Source: Plumapathes pennacea
Lineage: Eukaryota > Cnidaria > Anthozoa > Antipatharia > Myriopathidae
Length of the DNA stretch: 64,000 bases
Reading direction: 5' to 3'
NCBI GenBank assembly: GCA_964036295.1
Contig: OZ038469.1
Coordinates: 9,812,067-9,876,066, forward strand
Shown here in pieces: positions 1-11,400 of the stretch. Position 1 is the first letter of the stretch; the number at the start of each line of letters is the position of its first letter. The translations under genes and the position numbers were made by a program. A model generated the notes under the pieces. The model was not told the DNA's origin, searched no databases, and worked only from the letters and a program-made list of their open reading frames with translations.

Positions 1-528
1 CACCAGATGCGGGTAATGAGCTCTTTGGACGGTAACTGGCACGAGCTTCAAAACAAGGCTGTCCTGGCATAACTGAGAAGGATACCTTGGACATTTGTGC
101 ATTTAACTCCGCAAATGAAACATGTGCATCTCCTCTGTAGCGCCTTGTTGCTTTAGAGCGATAGGAAACTCTGGATGAAGGCACCGTGCAATGAGCGAAT
201 AATGAGTACACGTCACGCTTCTAATGATTTGTTCTTTCTCTTTTCTTTGGAAGATAAAAGTACACTTGGCGCCCAAAGAAACGCCAGGGAAAGCCGTTTC
301 ATGATCGACCAAGTTCACAATGAAGACTGATAATACAATTTACAGTGACTGTAATGCGAAAGGTTTCGTTCCTAATTTCTCGAATGAATATATCGAATAA
401 AACCTGAAGGTGCGACCACTCAAATGAAACTGCTCTGAATAAGCGAATTATAACAAGTAAATGTTACTTTGTGTTTAAAACGTGCTTAGTGGGGCATTCT
501 TATAACATTTGCTTTACGTTGTACATAA
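1..528. other. intergenic, no supported gene
   Basis: Window edge. I see no gene that I can support. A 71-codon frame on the minus strand across 103-318 has no recognisable domain and no clear splice context. The missing 3' end of the minus-strand helicase gene (last visible exon 4422-4589) could lie here or beyond the edge, but I did not find its expected motif. Confidence 0.4.
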
Positions 529-650
529 GGCCCGTTTCAAACGTCAAACTTTTCATGTGCCGAAAGAATGATATAACTCAATGCAAATTGACTCAAACAA
601 CACGGATTTTGCTCACTTCTCACGCAGTGGAACAACGTTTGAAACGGGCC
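529..650. mobile_element. 122-bp MITE with TAA target duplication
   Basis: Terminal inverted repeats begin GGCCCGTTTCAAACGT and end ACGTTTGAAACGGGCC. The element is flanked by TAA on both sides (526-528 and 651-653). A 3-bp TWA duplication is typical of PIF/Harbinger elements, so this is probably a Harbinger-type MITE. A sister copy with the same ends lies at 22994-23113, and the larger 22485-23577 element has related ends. Confidence 0.85.
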
Positions 651-720
651 TAATTCTTTCGAACTGTTTTGGAGATATATGATATTTATGTATAAAAAAT
701 CCCTGTTTGTCGGAACTCAT

Positions 721-722
<2 letters not shown>

Positions 723-760
<38 letters not shown>

Positions 761-761
761 G
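723..761. repeat. (AAT)n microsatellite
   Basis: About 13 uninterrupted AAT units, directly visible. Confidence 0.97.
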
Positions 762-840
762 ACTTTATTTTACGAGGGTAGCAAATTACAAAACTGATAA
801 ACCTGTGGCCCTCAAATCATCCGTTTTTAAATTTATTACA

Positions 841-1002
841 TAAACTCTGGTGTGATATAAAGATTTCCGCCACTGAGAAATGTCGTATCTGAACACACGT
901 AAAAATACAATATTTTTACGTGTGTTAATATCAGCCAAGCAGTGATCTTGCATGTTTTTGCATTTATTAGTGGCGGAAATCTCTGTATCACACCAGAGTT
1001 TA
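841..1002. repeat. hairpin-forming inverted repeat, MITE-like
   Basis: The left end TAAACTCTGGTGTGATA is the reverse complement of the right end at about 986-1002. Further inner pairing includes TTTCCGCCACT with AGTGGCGGAAA. A smaller palindrome around 893-928 (ACACACGTAAAAATA) sits in the loop. There is no coding content. Confidence 0.75.
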
Positions 1003-1012
1003 TAAATAAATA

Positions 1013-1103
1013 GAATAATACACGGACGCTTGGAGATATGAAATTTATCTTCTCGTGTTCATCGAAGATAAATTTCATATCTCCGCGCGCCCATGTATTA
1101 TTC
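1013..1103. repeat. 91-bp hairpin inverted repeat
   Basis: The arm GGAGATATGAAATTTATCTT is mirrored by AAGATAAATTTCATATCTCC around a roughly 14-base loop, with outer ends GAATAATAC / GTATTATTC. It abuts the previous hairpin. The same architecture (outer 'acacgg', inner 'gatatg..tttat') recurs at 9700-9815 and 39000-39145, so these belong to one group of foldback elements. Confidence 0.8.
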
Positions 1104-2147
1104 TCTATTTAATAAATGAACTGTGCTCCTCGCGTTCATTGCAAATAACGGTAAAAACTTAGTTTCCGGTCAAACTCTTATTTAGTTCGAAAACCAAAAG
1201 AAAAGTTGACGCACTGCAGCCAAACAATGCCAAGAGCTTTTTTTTCCTGCCAGGCCCTGTATACACAATTGAGAATATACACAATCAACTGTAGTTGTTA
1301 TGTAAAATGTTTCATTTCCCCTTTTTTTGCCCAGGTAATGGTTTGAAATTACGAAGTCGTTGTTTAAAACAGGTGAAATTCTACATCTTCATTCTACATC
1401 TTCATACATCTTCTCGCATTTCACAATCAATAGAATGTTTGATGCCTGCGAATAATGAAGGTTAATCAAGCACATAATCCTTTTGCCCGGACCGGAAAGT
1501 ACCCGGAAATCATCAACCACGCTTCAAAATGGATATGACTCCAGTCAGCTGCATGGAATATAATGTCACGGATGAAGCTCTGTGCTGGTTCTATTCCTCG
1601 CTCTTAATTCCCAAACCTCTGTTACTCCTCCCAAATGTCATATGTCGATAAATATTGCAAAAATATGACGAGTGAAGATCTATGGATAATTTATCATTGC
1701 CTTCCACACATCGTACTGCTTGATGTGGGGATATGGAGCATTTCCACAATTTCGTAAATAATGAAACATTTGCATTGATAGTAAATATCTAGCATATAAA
1801 TTCTAACTTACTCTTGCTCGTCACTAACGTTGGGCATTTCTTGAATTTTAAAGTGAATGAACATCAGTGTTTTAAAATTGAACGAGCGAGGAGGCAAAGG
1901 GTGTTCCCTAATGCATATGCGGATGCAATTTTTACGAAATAAATGCGCGAAATGCAATGTGTCTGAGCCTTCAAGAGACCTGACTGTCCTGTTAATTCTG
2001 AACAATTTATCAAACAACAATATCACTACTTTCGAATACCTTGTCCAGGTACCTGTTAGTACCAGGCAACTTTATCTAACCGCAGTCGACGTTTCCTCAG
2101 TCGTATTAATATTCCGAGTGCGAAAAATCTTATCAAACTATATACAG
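1104..2147. other. intergenic, no supported gene
   Basis: AT-rich sequence with short runs only. Frames on both strands at about 1808-2189 overlap each other, show no domain and look like chance. Nothing else is supported. Confidence 0.5.
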
Positions 2148-2463
2148 TATACCCTGGTTCCAAAGGTCCTTATATTACTCTCTCTTTAAGACTTTTCCGA
2201 CAAGAACGGCGGCGAAGAAGCGAGCGGAAAGGACCTCTGGGCGCGCAAGGTAGCAACCTCACTTCTATGAGTACAGCTGAGTTTCGTCGCTGACTGGTTA
2301 ATGTTTGACAAACATAATGGCGATCGCGAGCGAGAAAAACTGGCATGGAAGTGAGGCGGCTACTTCGCGCGTCCAGAGGTTTCCTCGCAACCGTTTGCCT
2401 TTGTCGCTCTCTGCTGAGCCTTCGCCGCTCTTCATTGGCAAGCGAGGAACCTCTGGAACCATA
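2148..2463. mobile_element. MITE with CCTGGTTCCA-type ends
   Basis: The left end (CCCTGGTTCCAAAGGTCC) and right end (GGAACCTCTGGAACCAT) are inverted copies of each other. The flanks TATA (left) and TATATAAA (right) suggest a TATA duplication. A second internal inverted pair exists: GGACCTCTGGGCGCGC near 2232-2247 against GCGCGTCCAGAGG near 2367-2379. No coding sequence. Confidence 0.65.
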
Positions 2464-2464
2464 G

Positions 2465-2472
2465 TATATAAA
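2465..2472 (+). promoter_or_regulatory. possible TATA box upstream of the receptor gene
   Basis: TATATAAA sits about 430 bases before the receptor start codon, immediately at the right edge of the 2148-2463 element. Whether it is used is unknown. It is the best TATA-like match I see on this side of the gene. Confidence 0.25.
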
Positions 2473-2903
2473 GTAGAGAAAAATCAGAGAATTCAGAATT
2501 TTTTGGGGTGTTGTTGTTTATTGACTCGTATACTATGTCTCTTACTTCTATTTCTCGTACTTTGCGATCTATTGAAAATGAAAGTTATAGGTACCTTAAA
2601 TCGCGAGAACTTTAGCATACTAGAAAATATGATTAGCACGTGACTGTGTATGTTTACTATTGTGCACTAATAACAATAATAATAGATCTACTTGTTTTTC
2701 AATATAAGGAATTTTCATGTTATTGCTGGAGAGCGTTCCGAAGTTGCATGTGGTTCGTTCACACGTTTGCTGCTTCGAACAGGTCGCTAGTCACACTGCT
2801 AATTCGTCCATTTGTTCAGTTAAACGAAAGGTTTCCTGATTTCAACAAGGCGAGCATGTAAATACAGCAGCTGAACTTGATAGAAAAAAAAAAAAAAAAC
2901 GGA

Positions 2904-4100
2904 ATGGCAATAAACGACGAGATCACAACTTCGAATCTTACCTCGAATTGGACAAGGGAATTCGGTTTTGAAAATGCGTGCGTTTTGGAAGATGACTCGA
3001 TGAACGCAACTACAACCACCGTGCTACTTTCTCTCTCGCTCTGTTTGCTCATTACTTCGATTCTTGGCAATGGTTTTCTGTGCTTCCTGTTGGCTAGTTT
3101 CAAGCGTCTGAGAACAGTGAGCAACATTCTGTTGGCGGACTTGACAGTCGTTAATCTACTAAACGCTGTTGTAAATGGGCCTCTGTTTCTGTCCTCTGTG
3201 GTGCTGCGCCCCGAAAGCTCTCGAGGTAGACTTCGTGCATGGCTTATATCTACGGTGCACATTTATTTATCGTTTCTCGCGCTGACCACATTTTCCTTGA
3301 TGATGATGGATCAATTTTTGTCTATCCGATTTCCATTTAAACACAGTTCTCTAAAGACCAAGAAAAACGTCCTCGTAGCAATACTGATGAAATGGCTGCT
3401 GAGTTTGGTTATAGTCCTCTCTGTATTCGCTCCTTTATACACGATTGACTTAGGGGAATGTCTGGCTTTTACCTACAGAGCAGTTTACGTGACAGACACC
3501 ACTTTCCAAATTGCTTGCAACTTTGTCGGACCACCATTTCTCCTGGGAAACATGTGTCTTTATCCCATATCACGATACTTTCTCATGTTGAACCTCAAGA
3601 GACTCCCGCTTGGACAATCGAGTCTGCAAGTCAGGAACGAGAAGGCTCGCAAAGCACTCAACACGGTGCTTATTTCACTCTTAGTTTTTTGTTTTTTCTA
3701 TATTGTGTGTTTTACGGCCAATAATACGCCTAACTTTAAGCTCTTCAAGAAAGTTGGCTGGCAAATCTCCACTCTTTATTTGCTTCTGTTTGTACCCAAT
3801 GCCGCACATCCATTCATCTGCTTAATTCGGGTAAGGTGCTTCAGAATGGTCGCCACACAACAATGGCAGATATTCCGCTGTCGGACAAGAATCGATAACG
3901 ATGTACAACTGGTCATTCAATTTAACAAGAATCCCCGAGTACGCAGGCGCTCTCGCTCGTTCAGGAATGGCAAATCCCCTTGCGAAAATCAGGAGCAGCA
4001 CGCAGATAAAAGGGAAGCAAGACGGCAATTATCAGATGAACAACTGGACTTTAGTAATTTGAAAGAAATAAGATGGAAATCAGCTGGATATATAAGATGA
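2904..4100 (+). CDS. rhodopsin-like (class A) G protein-coupled receptor, single exon
   Basis: Predicted 398-residue seven-helix receptor of the plasma membrane; the ligand cannot be told from sequence. The start is the first ATG after a 16-17-base A run; upstream in-frame codons are not ATG. Residues 1-36 carry three N-glycosylation sequons (N11, N15, N34). Approximate helices: TM1 38-62 with the conserved GN (55-56), TM2 75-98 with LLADL, TM3 113-137, TM4 157-178, TM5 204-225, TM6 252-272, TM7 288-310. The E/DRY triplet after TM3 is DQF (136-138), and TM7 has NAAHPF in place of NPxxY. Both are departures seen in orphan, lineage-expanded receptors. The tail is long and rich in Arg/Lys/Ser. 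Intronless GPCRs expanded in cnidarians are well known, so this is probably such an orphan paralogue. It stands on the opposite strand just beyond the last visible exon of the PIF1-type helicase gene. Confidence 0.88.
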   Translation: MAINDEITTSNLTSNWTREFGFENACVLEDDSMNATTTTVLLSLSLCLLITSILGNGFLCFLLASFKRLRTVSNILLADLTVVNLLNAVVNGPLFLSSVVLRPESSRGRLRAWLISTVHIYLSFLALTTFSLMMMDQFLSIRFPFKHSSLKTKKNVLVAILMKWLLSLVIVLSVFAPLYTIDLGECLAFTYRAVYVTDTTFQIACNFVGPPFLLGNMCLYPISRYFLMLNLKRLPLGQSSLQVRNEKARKALNTVLISLLVFCFFYIVCFTANNTPNFKLFKKVGWQISTLYLLLFVPNAAHPFICLIRVRCFRMVATQQWQIFRCRTRIDNDVQLVIQFNKNPRVRRRSRSFRNGKSPCENQEQHADKREARRQLSDEQLDFSNLKEIRWKSAGYIR

Positions 4101-4421
4101 CTCTCGCTTCAATAATACAAACAAAGCCCACATTTTGTAAACGAAGTTGAATAGAGTTTTGTCTCTTTAGTTTAGTCGAGCATGAATTGTGATGTGAAAC
4201 TTTGCCTCTTCTTGAAAGGCAACAAAAACTTACGCAATAGACGATTTTCCAGAATCGTTCCATAAAAACTGAAAAATAGAGGCATTCTGCCCATTTATTT
4301 TTCAAGAACTTTTAAAGGCGAACCCACTTTACAAGGACATATTTTCCACAAGATCACATTGATCCTTTAACTACTAGGAGTGGTAGGGTTCGGTAACGTG
4401 GAAGAAGTTGGTGGTGTTTAC

Positions 4422-4589
4422 CTGAGATTTGTGGATACTGAGGGCCCATGCCAAAGCCAGCGGAATCTGCAAGCGACTGGCTTTCACTACATCCCCAACC
4501 TGGACAGTGAAACTGTCCCCCGAAATGACTTGTTGAACGCCATTGGAGAATCTGGCGAGAATAAAATCATCTTGAACGGTAAATAAGAA
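4422..4589 (-). CDS. PIF1: PIF1-type helicase exon: IHKSQ segment
   Basis: Encodes ...[16 protein letters not shown]...[18 protein letters not shown], then donor GTAAAC. SIHKSQ is the signature that precedes GMTLD in PIF1 helicases. The acceptor is taken at 4590-4591 because it restores phase 0 with the preceding exon; the alternative AG nearer the motif would break the frame. Confidence 0.85.
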
Positions 4590-5456
4590 CTATTTCTGTT
4601 ATTTGACCGATTTTACGAGTAAAATTAAATTTACCCGAAAACGCGATTTCAATTTGGCCGTGACGTCACGCTACTGTGTAGGCTGCCTGTGGCTTGGCGC
4701 TTTTAACGAATCAGTAGCTTCAACAGAAAACAATTTACAGTCATGATGCTTTTAACCAATCAGCAACTTCAAGAGAGAATAGGAATCGAACCAACCTGAC
4801 TATAGGATGTACTGGACCAGAAGATGCGGCTTTCTGCTCGCCCTTGCTCTTCTTTTCTTTGCCATCTTCAAACTGAAAATTAAAGAAAAAAAAGAACATT
4901 TTATCGCCTGTTTGTTACACTGTCTTGATCGTGTGCTTGTTTGTTAAAACCTCGTGAAGTTAAATCATAACTTTACCTCAGGGTTTGTAATCTCCTCCTC
5001 AACTCCTTGAAAGCCAACCACGAAACCCCTGCAATTACCACAAAACATTATAGTCTGATTGTGTTTGTTTTACTAGTGTGAACCAGCCATAACAATTAAG
5101 CTGAAAACGCATCCGTGAAAACGCAGTTTTAGGCCAGGTTCAAACGTCTCTCCTCACAGGCGCCGATTCTAATAAAAATGAGCAAAAAAAAAAAAAAAAA
5201 AAAAAAATTCTTTGAGCCCATTTGCATTGAGTTTAGCGCATGTGAGGATGATTTGATAATTCATGAAACGTTACAAGTTTACTTGTGGTATTGACAGGCT
5301 GTCATTTGCTTTCATTATTTCTAAATAATATTGACATTTGTAAGGTCTTCAACCTTTAGTTGTTGTTGTTGCTTTTTGTCTGTCTGTTTTGTTTTGCTTC
5401 TGTTTTGTTGTTCTTTTTTTCTTTTTGTTGTTCTTTTTTTAAAGGGCCTCCCCCTC

Positions 5457-5488
<32 letters not shown>

Positions 5489-8400
5489 TCTTTTTAAAGG
5501 GGAGGGGTGGTGGGGTGGGATTGTACATTCAGTGTGGAGGAGATATCAAAATACTCAAAAGCGATTCTTACCTAGCCCCATTCACTAAACCTCGGGGGAC
5601 ATCCAGATTTTTAAGAAGAATCACTTGAGCATTTTCTTTCAACGTTAACACTGCAATTACAGCAACAAATTGAAGACAAACAAACAAACGTCAAAACCCA
5701 AGGGGAAACCTAAGCCGGGCATACCATTCTAAAACATTGTTACTTGACCAAAAAAAAGTAAAGATATATCCTCCCTATATATGAAAGTTGTAACGCACTT
5801 TTTGCACAACATCGTTTTGTCAACCAGGTGCAACGGTGCAAAATAAACCATGTGAATAGTGCTTTCCGCGCGATCTGATTGGCTACTCAATCTCGGACTA
5901 TCAAGTGCTATTCACCTCCCGGCAACTTCCGATTTGAAACAAAATGGCGCCAGCCTCGTTCCCAGGCTCTTTCATCTCCCCGGCCCCGCCCTCGAAGAAA
6001 GACCCTGGTTCAGGCTGGTCACGTGTCGGCCAGAATCTGGCCGGTTGCAAAAAAAGAAACCAAGGGAGGGGCCGTTAAGTCGGAAATTTACTTTACTTTG
6101 TCTACTGGGGAAAGAAAAATTTGGATATAAAAATTTAACACCTCCCATGTAGTTTACGCTGCGTCTGAACAACAAGTCAAGTTGTTGCAGGCCTTGTAGT
6201 TCTGTGGGAGACCACTGCAAAAACGTATGCGGAAAACTGAGCTAATAAGGCACTTCTCGAAACAGCGAAAGAGTTTTACAGCAGCTCGTTGCCACAGAGC
6301 GAAGGTTTGCCGCATTTAATCTGCAGACCATGTGAAAGACGCCTCGACAACTTCAGAGCTTTCAAAAAGCTAATTTCAAGAGTCAAGGCTCCTTCGGAAG
6401 GGTGAAAAGATGCATTTAAACACAAAGGCGCGCTATAAAAGGCCGTTGGCCGCCTCTTTCGACATCAAATTTGCATAATGTTTGTTGAATCACACGTGCG
6501 TCCACAGCGTTCAGAAGTCGCTCTGTCCATGGAATTTCTCTGCAGCAGCTAAAAGTATACCTAAAATTAAACACATACGGGCAACTTTAATATGGAGTCC
6601 TGGACGGAAGGGTTTGAAACGAAATTTTTCTCTTGGCTGCCAAAATACATTTTGAATTTCGCGGTGCAATACGACCACCAAGCATATTTAATTTTTTACT
6701 TTGAAGATTATTCTTGTATTTTACTCAAATTGCACTCAAAATGAATGTTTATGTGATGGAAAATTGGTGAGGCAACATTATCTTGTTTTGCGTGGTATTC
6801 AAGTACAAGGAAAACAAAATTTGGACATTTTTGGCTTTTTACTAATTAGGAGCTGTTGTCTCGGTCGCTGTTGATTGACAAGTGGCTCTGCGCTTCCCAG
6901 GGAAGCGCCCTTTTATAGGAAGCTTGCCAAAAAGCGTGGCTGATTTGTGTCGTTTGTATCAGCCTCGTTTTGATTTGACAAACGCACAGCACGACAAATT
7001 TCTTTGACAGGGGGACCCCTCCCAACGGATTATCTTTGTGAGCAAGGCACGTGACCAGCCTGAACCAGGGTCTTTCTTCGGGGGCGGGGGCCGGGAGATG
7101 AAAGAGCCTGGGAACGAGGTTGAAATGGCGCCTGTTTTGCTGCTGTCACGGAAGCAGAATTGTTTCGGTAAACGAGGCAGCTGTACCGGGCAACACAAAG
7201 AAAGCTAAAAAGGACGTTTTAGCAGTGTTCACTGGTGAGCTTTTGTGTTTCATTTTGGTACTAAGCCGTTGGCTCGAAGTGCTTTGTGTTTGTTTCTTAC
7301 GAGTGTTCATTTACGCAAGCCTGTACTAAAAAGCTGAACACTAAAGGTGAAAGATTGATTGTTTTGCAGAATGGTTTCAACAGCAAGATAAACTTAAAAC
7401 TCTGTTTGGAAGAAATGTGTTAGGCACAGTTACGCAAATTCCTTCGAAAGTATCACGTTGTTTTCGGTTGCAAATCGGTCTCGCGCGCGTAATCAGTAAA
7501 TGGACTTTTTGCCCACAGTTTGCCGGAAAATAAGAAAAAAATGGAGGCTGGCTATTAAACTTGTGTTGTTTATAATGTTTTATAGCTTAAATTTTTCTCC
7601 TTACTGTCGGTGAACAACGGTGGCTATATACCTTGCCGAAACGGCTCCGTACATAGCCACTGCTATTCATCTCCATTTAGACGAAAAATTGTTAATTACT
7701 CCTGTTATACTGTATGACCTCCGACCGTCAGACATCCAGGCTACGTTCCGTAAAGCTAATCCCGCAATAATAATAATTTATGTACAACGAAACTTCACAG
7801 TTCACAATCTCTGGATAGCTGGCCAATATTGCCCGCGATCTCGGCGCGTTGTCCCGCGTGTGAATTCTCAATACTTTCAGGCGGAACTGAATGTACGTTA
7901 CAAGTGGACATTTTCCAGCAACTTGCAACGCACCGTTGATACCAGCAGAGCCTTGTGTGGTATCCGACGCTTATAACTTTCTTTGCAACTTGCACGGAAA
8001 ATTAATCGAAAATTAGAAAATCGCAAGCGTTTCAAGCTGCAATAAAATTGCCTGTCGTAATAAGGTATTTAGTATCGTTTGCCCTACTAAGATATGTAAA
8101 CAAACTCACCTTTTACTGAATTTGAGTTTCGATTCAACTCCTCGACGAAACGTGGGTTTCCAGTGTCAATGCTGTTTTAGATAAACAAAGACGACAATGT
8201 TTGTTTGGAATGCCTTCTTCACCGAAAGAAGCATTGCTCCATGAAGAGCCTAAAGACTGGTTCATACCGCCTTGTAAAACTTTAGCGCTGCGCAAACGTA
8301 GGCACACTTGCGATTTACGTATGAACACTAGTTACGTTTGCGCATGCGTTTTAAAGGGGCCCTCTCAGCCAATCCAATGTTTTTGTTTCCGTCTAGAAAT

Positions 8401-11400
8401 GTGTAAAACGATCTGGTCGAATTTTGTTTCCGACATGAAAAAACGAAAGAAATTAAAAGAAAAATAGGCAAGTAGCACTTTCAGGTAAAAACAAAAAAAA
8501 AAAAATACTAATCTTCTGTTCAAAAGGGTCGGATGGAAGTGGATTGTGAATTTATCTAAAAATGGCGGCCTCGAGTCGACGATTTCGGCGCGCAAAGGAC
8601 TGTGGGCGAGAAGGCCTCTTTAAGTATGAACATAAACTGCAAAGGAGTCCCTCCCTAAGTCTCCCCAAGCGAGAGCCACAGCAGCGAGCGCGGAAGGGTC
8701 AGGGTGGGCGTCAAATACGCTTTCGTTTTACGTGTGAACAATGCTTGCGTTTGTGGTTTCATTTTTTTCGCAATTTAATACGCTTTCGTTTTCCGAGTGA
8801 ACATTGTTTGCGTTTTAAATTTGCTTTTGTACTTCCTTTTCATGTGTGAACCGACGCCAACTTGGATAAACAAAAATACATAAAACGTGTATCTCGGCCT
8901 CTTTACCTTCTGTAAACATAAGGTCTCCCAGTGAGCGCCTGCAACTAGAATATAAAGCGATTTAAGCAAGAATACTTTCACCCTCAAAATACAAAATCTC
9001 CCAACCATGCAAGAATAAAATGTACGAGTGACGCAGTGAGAATTCGTAGCCGATGAACTTTCATTTGAGCAAGCTATCCATCAAATGCAGATATAAGTTT
9101 TTTATTCTGCGTAGTAGAATATCTAGTGAGAAACCGAAAGAGACACTAAATTTGGCGATCGAGCTTGCTCTTGTAAGGGCGCGTTCGATTGGGCCTATTC
9201 CGGAATGTAGAAATAACGATACTCATGTTGATAAAGTACTTTGCTTTGGGGCTGAATTATGTCAAGATGTATCGGAAGCTGTTAGAAATGTCAGAATGAA
9301 GGTTTTGAAAACAATTTTGACAAAATTTCCCCCTAAATCAAGCAAAGCTTTGGATCATTTTAGCTATAATTCCTATTCCGGAATACGGTCAATCGAACGC
9401 ACAATAAGTGCTATTTAATACATATTTACCATATTTGAGTTGACTCTCTCACATGAGTGGCGATCAGGAAACAGAATTGTGGCTTTGATGCCGTCATTGG
9501 GAAAAGTAGTGTGTCGGCACATGTCCAAAGTCCGAACATCCTCCTCCGTCATTTGACCAATCCGGACTCGATTCAGCAAACCAATGAAGTCCTCCTCTTT
9601 TTGACGGAAAACCTGCGTCAACAGAGCATCAGGTCATACATATATTATAGCAGAGAACTTGATCTAGTTTAGCTTCATTGATGAAAAACATAGAAGAACT
9701 GATATGAATTTTATTTTCGAGTGGTAAAAACAATATTAGCGCTGCGCGAGTAGAAGTATTGTTTTTACCTCAAGAAAATAAAGTCCATATCTTCAAGCCA
9801 CCGTGTAATTTTCTTATCATTATATAGACACGAGAGTTTTACCAGAAAATGCACAAACAACCGCGCAAAAGGGGGAAATGGTGCCACCGATATCCTCACT
9901 AGTAAGGATATGGAAAATACGCCACTTGGGGCCCGGATGTAGTTTCGTATAGATTTTATGCACGGTATATTTTCCAGTAAAACACTCGTGTCTATATAAA
10001 TAGGAGTAACGGACCTGGGCAGTCGTGGGTGACTGAGGATACATGGTAAAAGTCAACAAAATATAAATCGAATGACCATTGCAATAAAAAAACGTAACAG
10101 ATAAGCTGGAGTACATTGCAAGGTTGTATATTTAACCATGGGTGCTATTTGTGAAACTATAGCACATGTGGAACTTGGCATATACGACATTTCTGTAAAT
10201 TTACATGCGTCTAATTTATAGGCAGAACGTATAGAGATACGGACTTTTGGGTGATTTCTGAAGGTTAAGTTGGCTACTTGTAAATGATCAACGAGAGTGG
10301 GGCTCTTATTCATTGAAATCCAGTATTCTGACCTTTTCAGAGTGGACAAGTCATACTTCAAGGAACAACTATACTTTGCACAGTAGTTTGACACATATGC
10401 AGAAATTTCAGGATTATCACCTTTTTCAGGTTAACTGTGTGCTGAACACAAGATTTCCAGGCTCCAGTTTCAAAACAGAACCGTTTCGTTTCACCTTGTT
10501 TCATGACAGGTGGCAACTGAAGAAAATCACTGGAAGAAAGATGTTAATAATTAACTGTTGTTAATCATTGATAATTATCAGTACTGAAAAATTAACTTAA
10601 TCAGCTGTTGTAATGTACATAAGTTCCAAGTGGAAAAAAGAGATTTGGAATTTGCTCTACCAGGTTCAGTACAAAACACAGTTAGGCTAACCATGACTGA
10701 GGTCCGAACTTTTTCATTATTTCTGTGCTTGGGCAAGAGCAAAATTTTAGTAAGTCTTTGATAAAAACTACGCAAATTCTACGCCAAAAACATGAAAGGA
10801 AGAATTCCATTGTAGATCCCAAGGTTAGCTTAATGTCAGCTTTCGACCAACTGGGTTAGGTAAATCATAAACACAGCTTTAAGAACAGTTGCACGACGAG
10901 AAAAGACCTAAAATAATATCTTCCAGGCATCAAACTGAGCCAATGCATGATAAAAAAAAATACTTGCCAAGCTGACAAAATGAATAAAACTGCATTCATT
11001 GCACTCTGTGCATGAATTCTACATTCTAAGTAGGACGTCACTGAAGTCTTCAAAAAAGTAGTATTTTTTTCAACTTACCCACATAGTATCAACTGAATTC
11101 CACCAAAAGGTTTTCTGCTTTTCCTTATCTTCTTAGCCAGCTCTTCAATTTTTTCGAAGAATTCACCATCAATCATGGAAATCTCGTCAATTACTAAAGT
11201 CCTACAACATTAATTTGGGATGGTATTGCTTAATAGTAGTACCCTCACAGGGCAACTGGGAACAAATAATACACATGGAAGTGTTAATGAAAGTACAGTA
11301 TAGAATAATAACATATGGCTGTGATGGGAAACTTTTTGATTGAGTTATCAAAAAGTGCTTCTATACCACACCATATGAACCAAAGTCTACATGCTTACTT

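Noticed and set aside
9053..9418. 121-codon plus-strand frame
   Set aside because: Spans the 9181-9400 MITE and has no domain; the opposite strand next to it carries the PIF1-type helicase exon.
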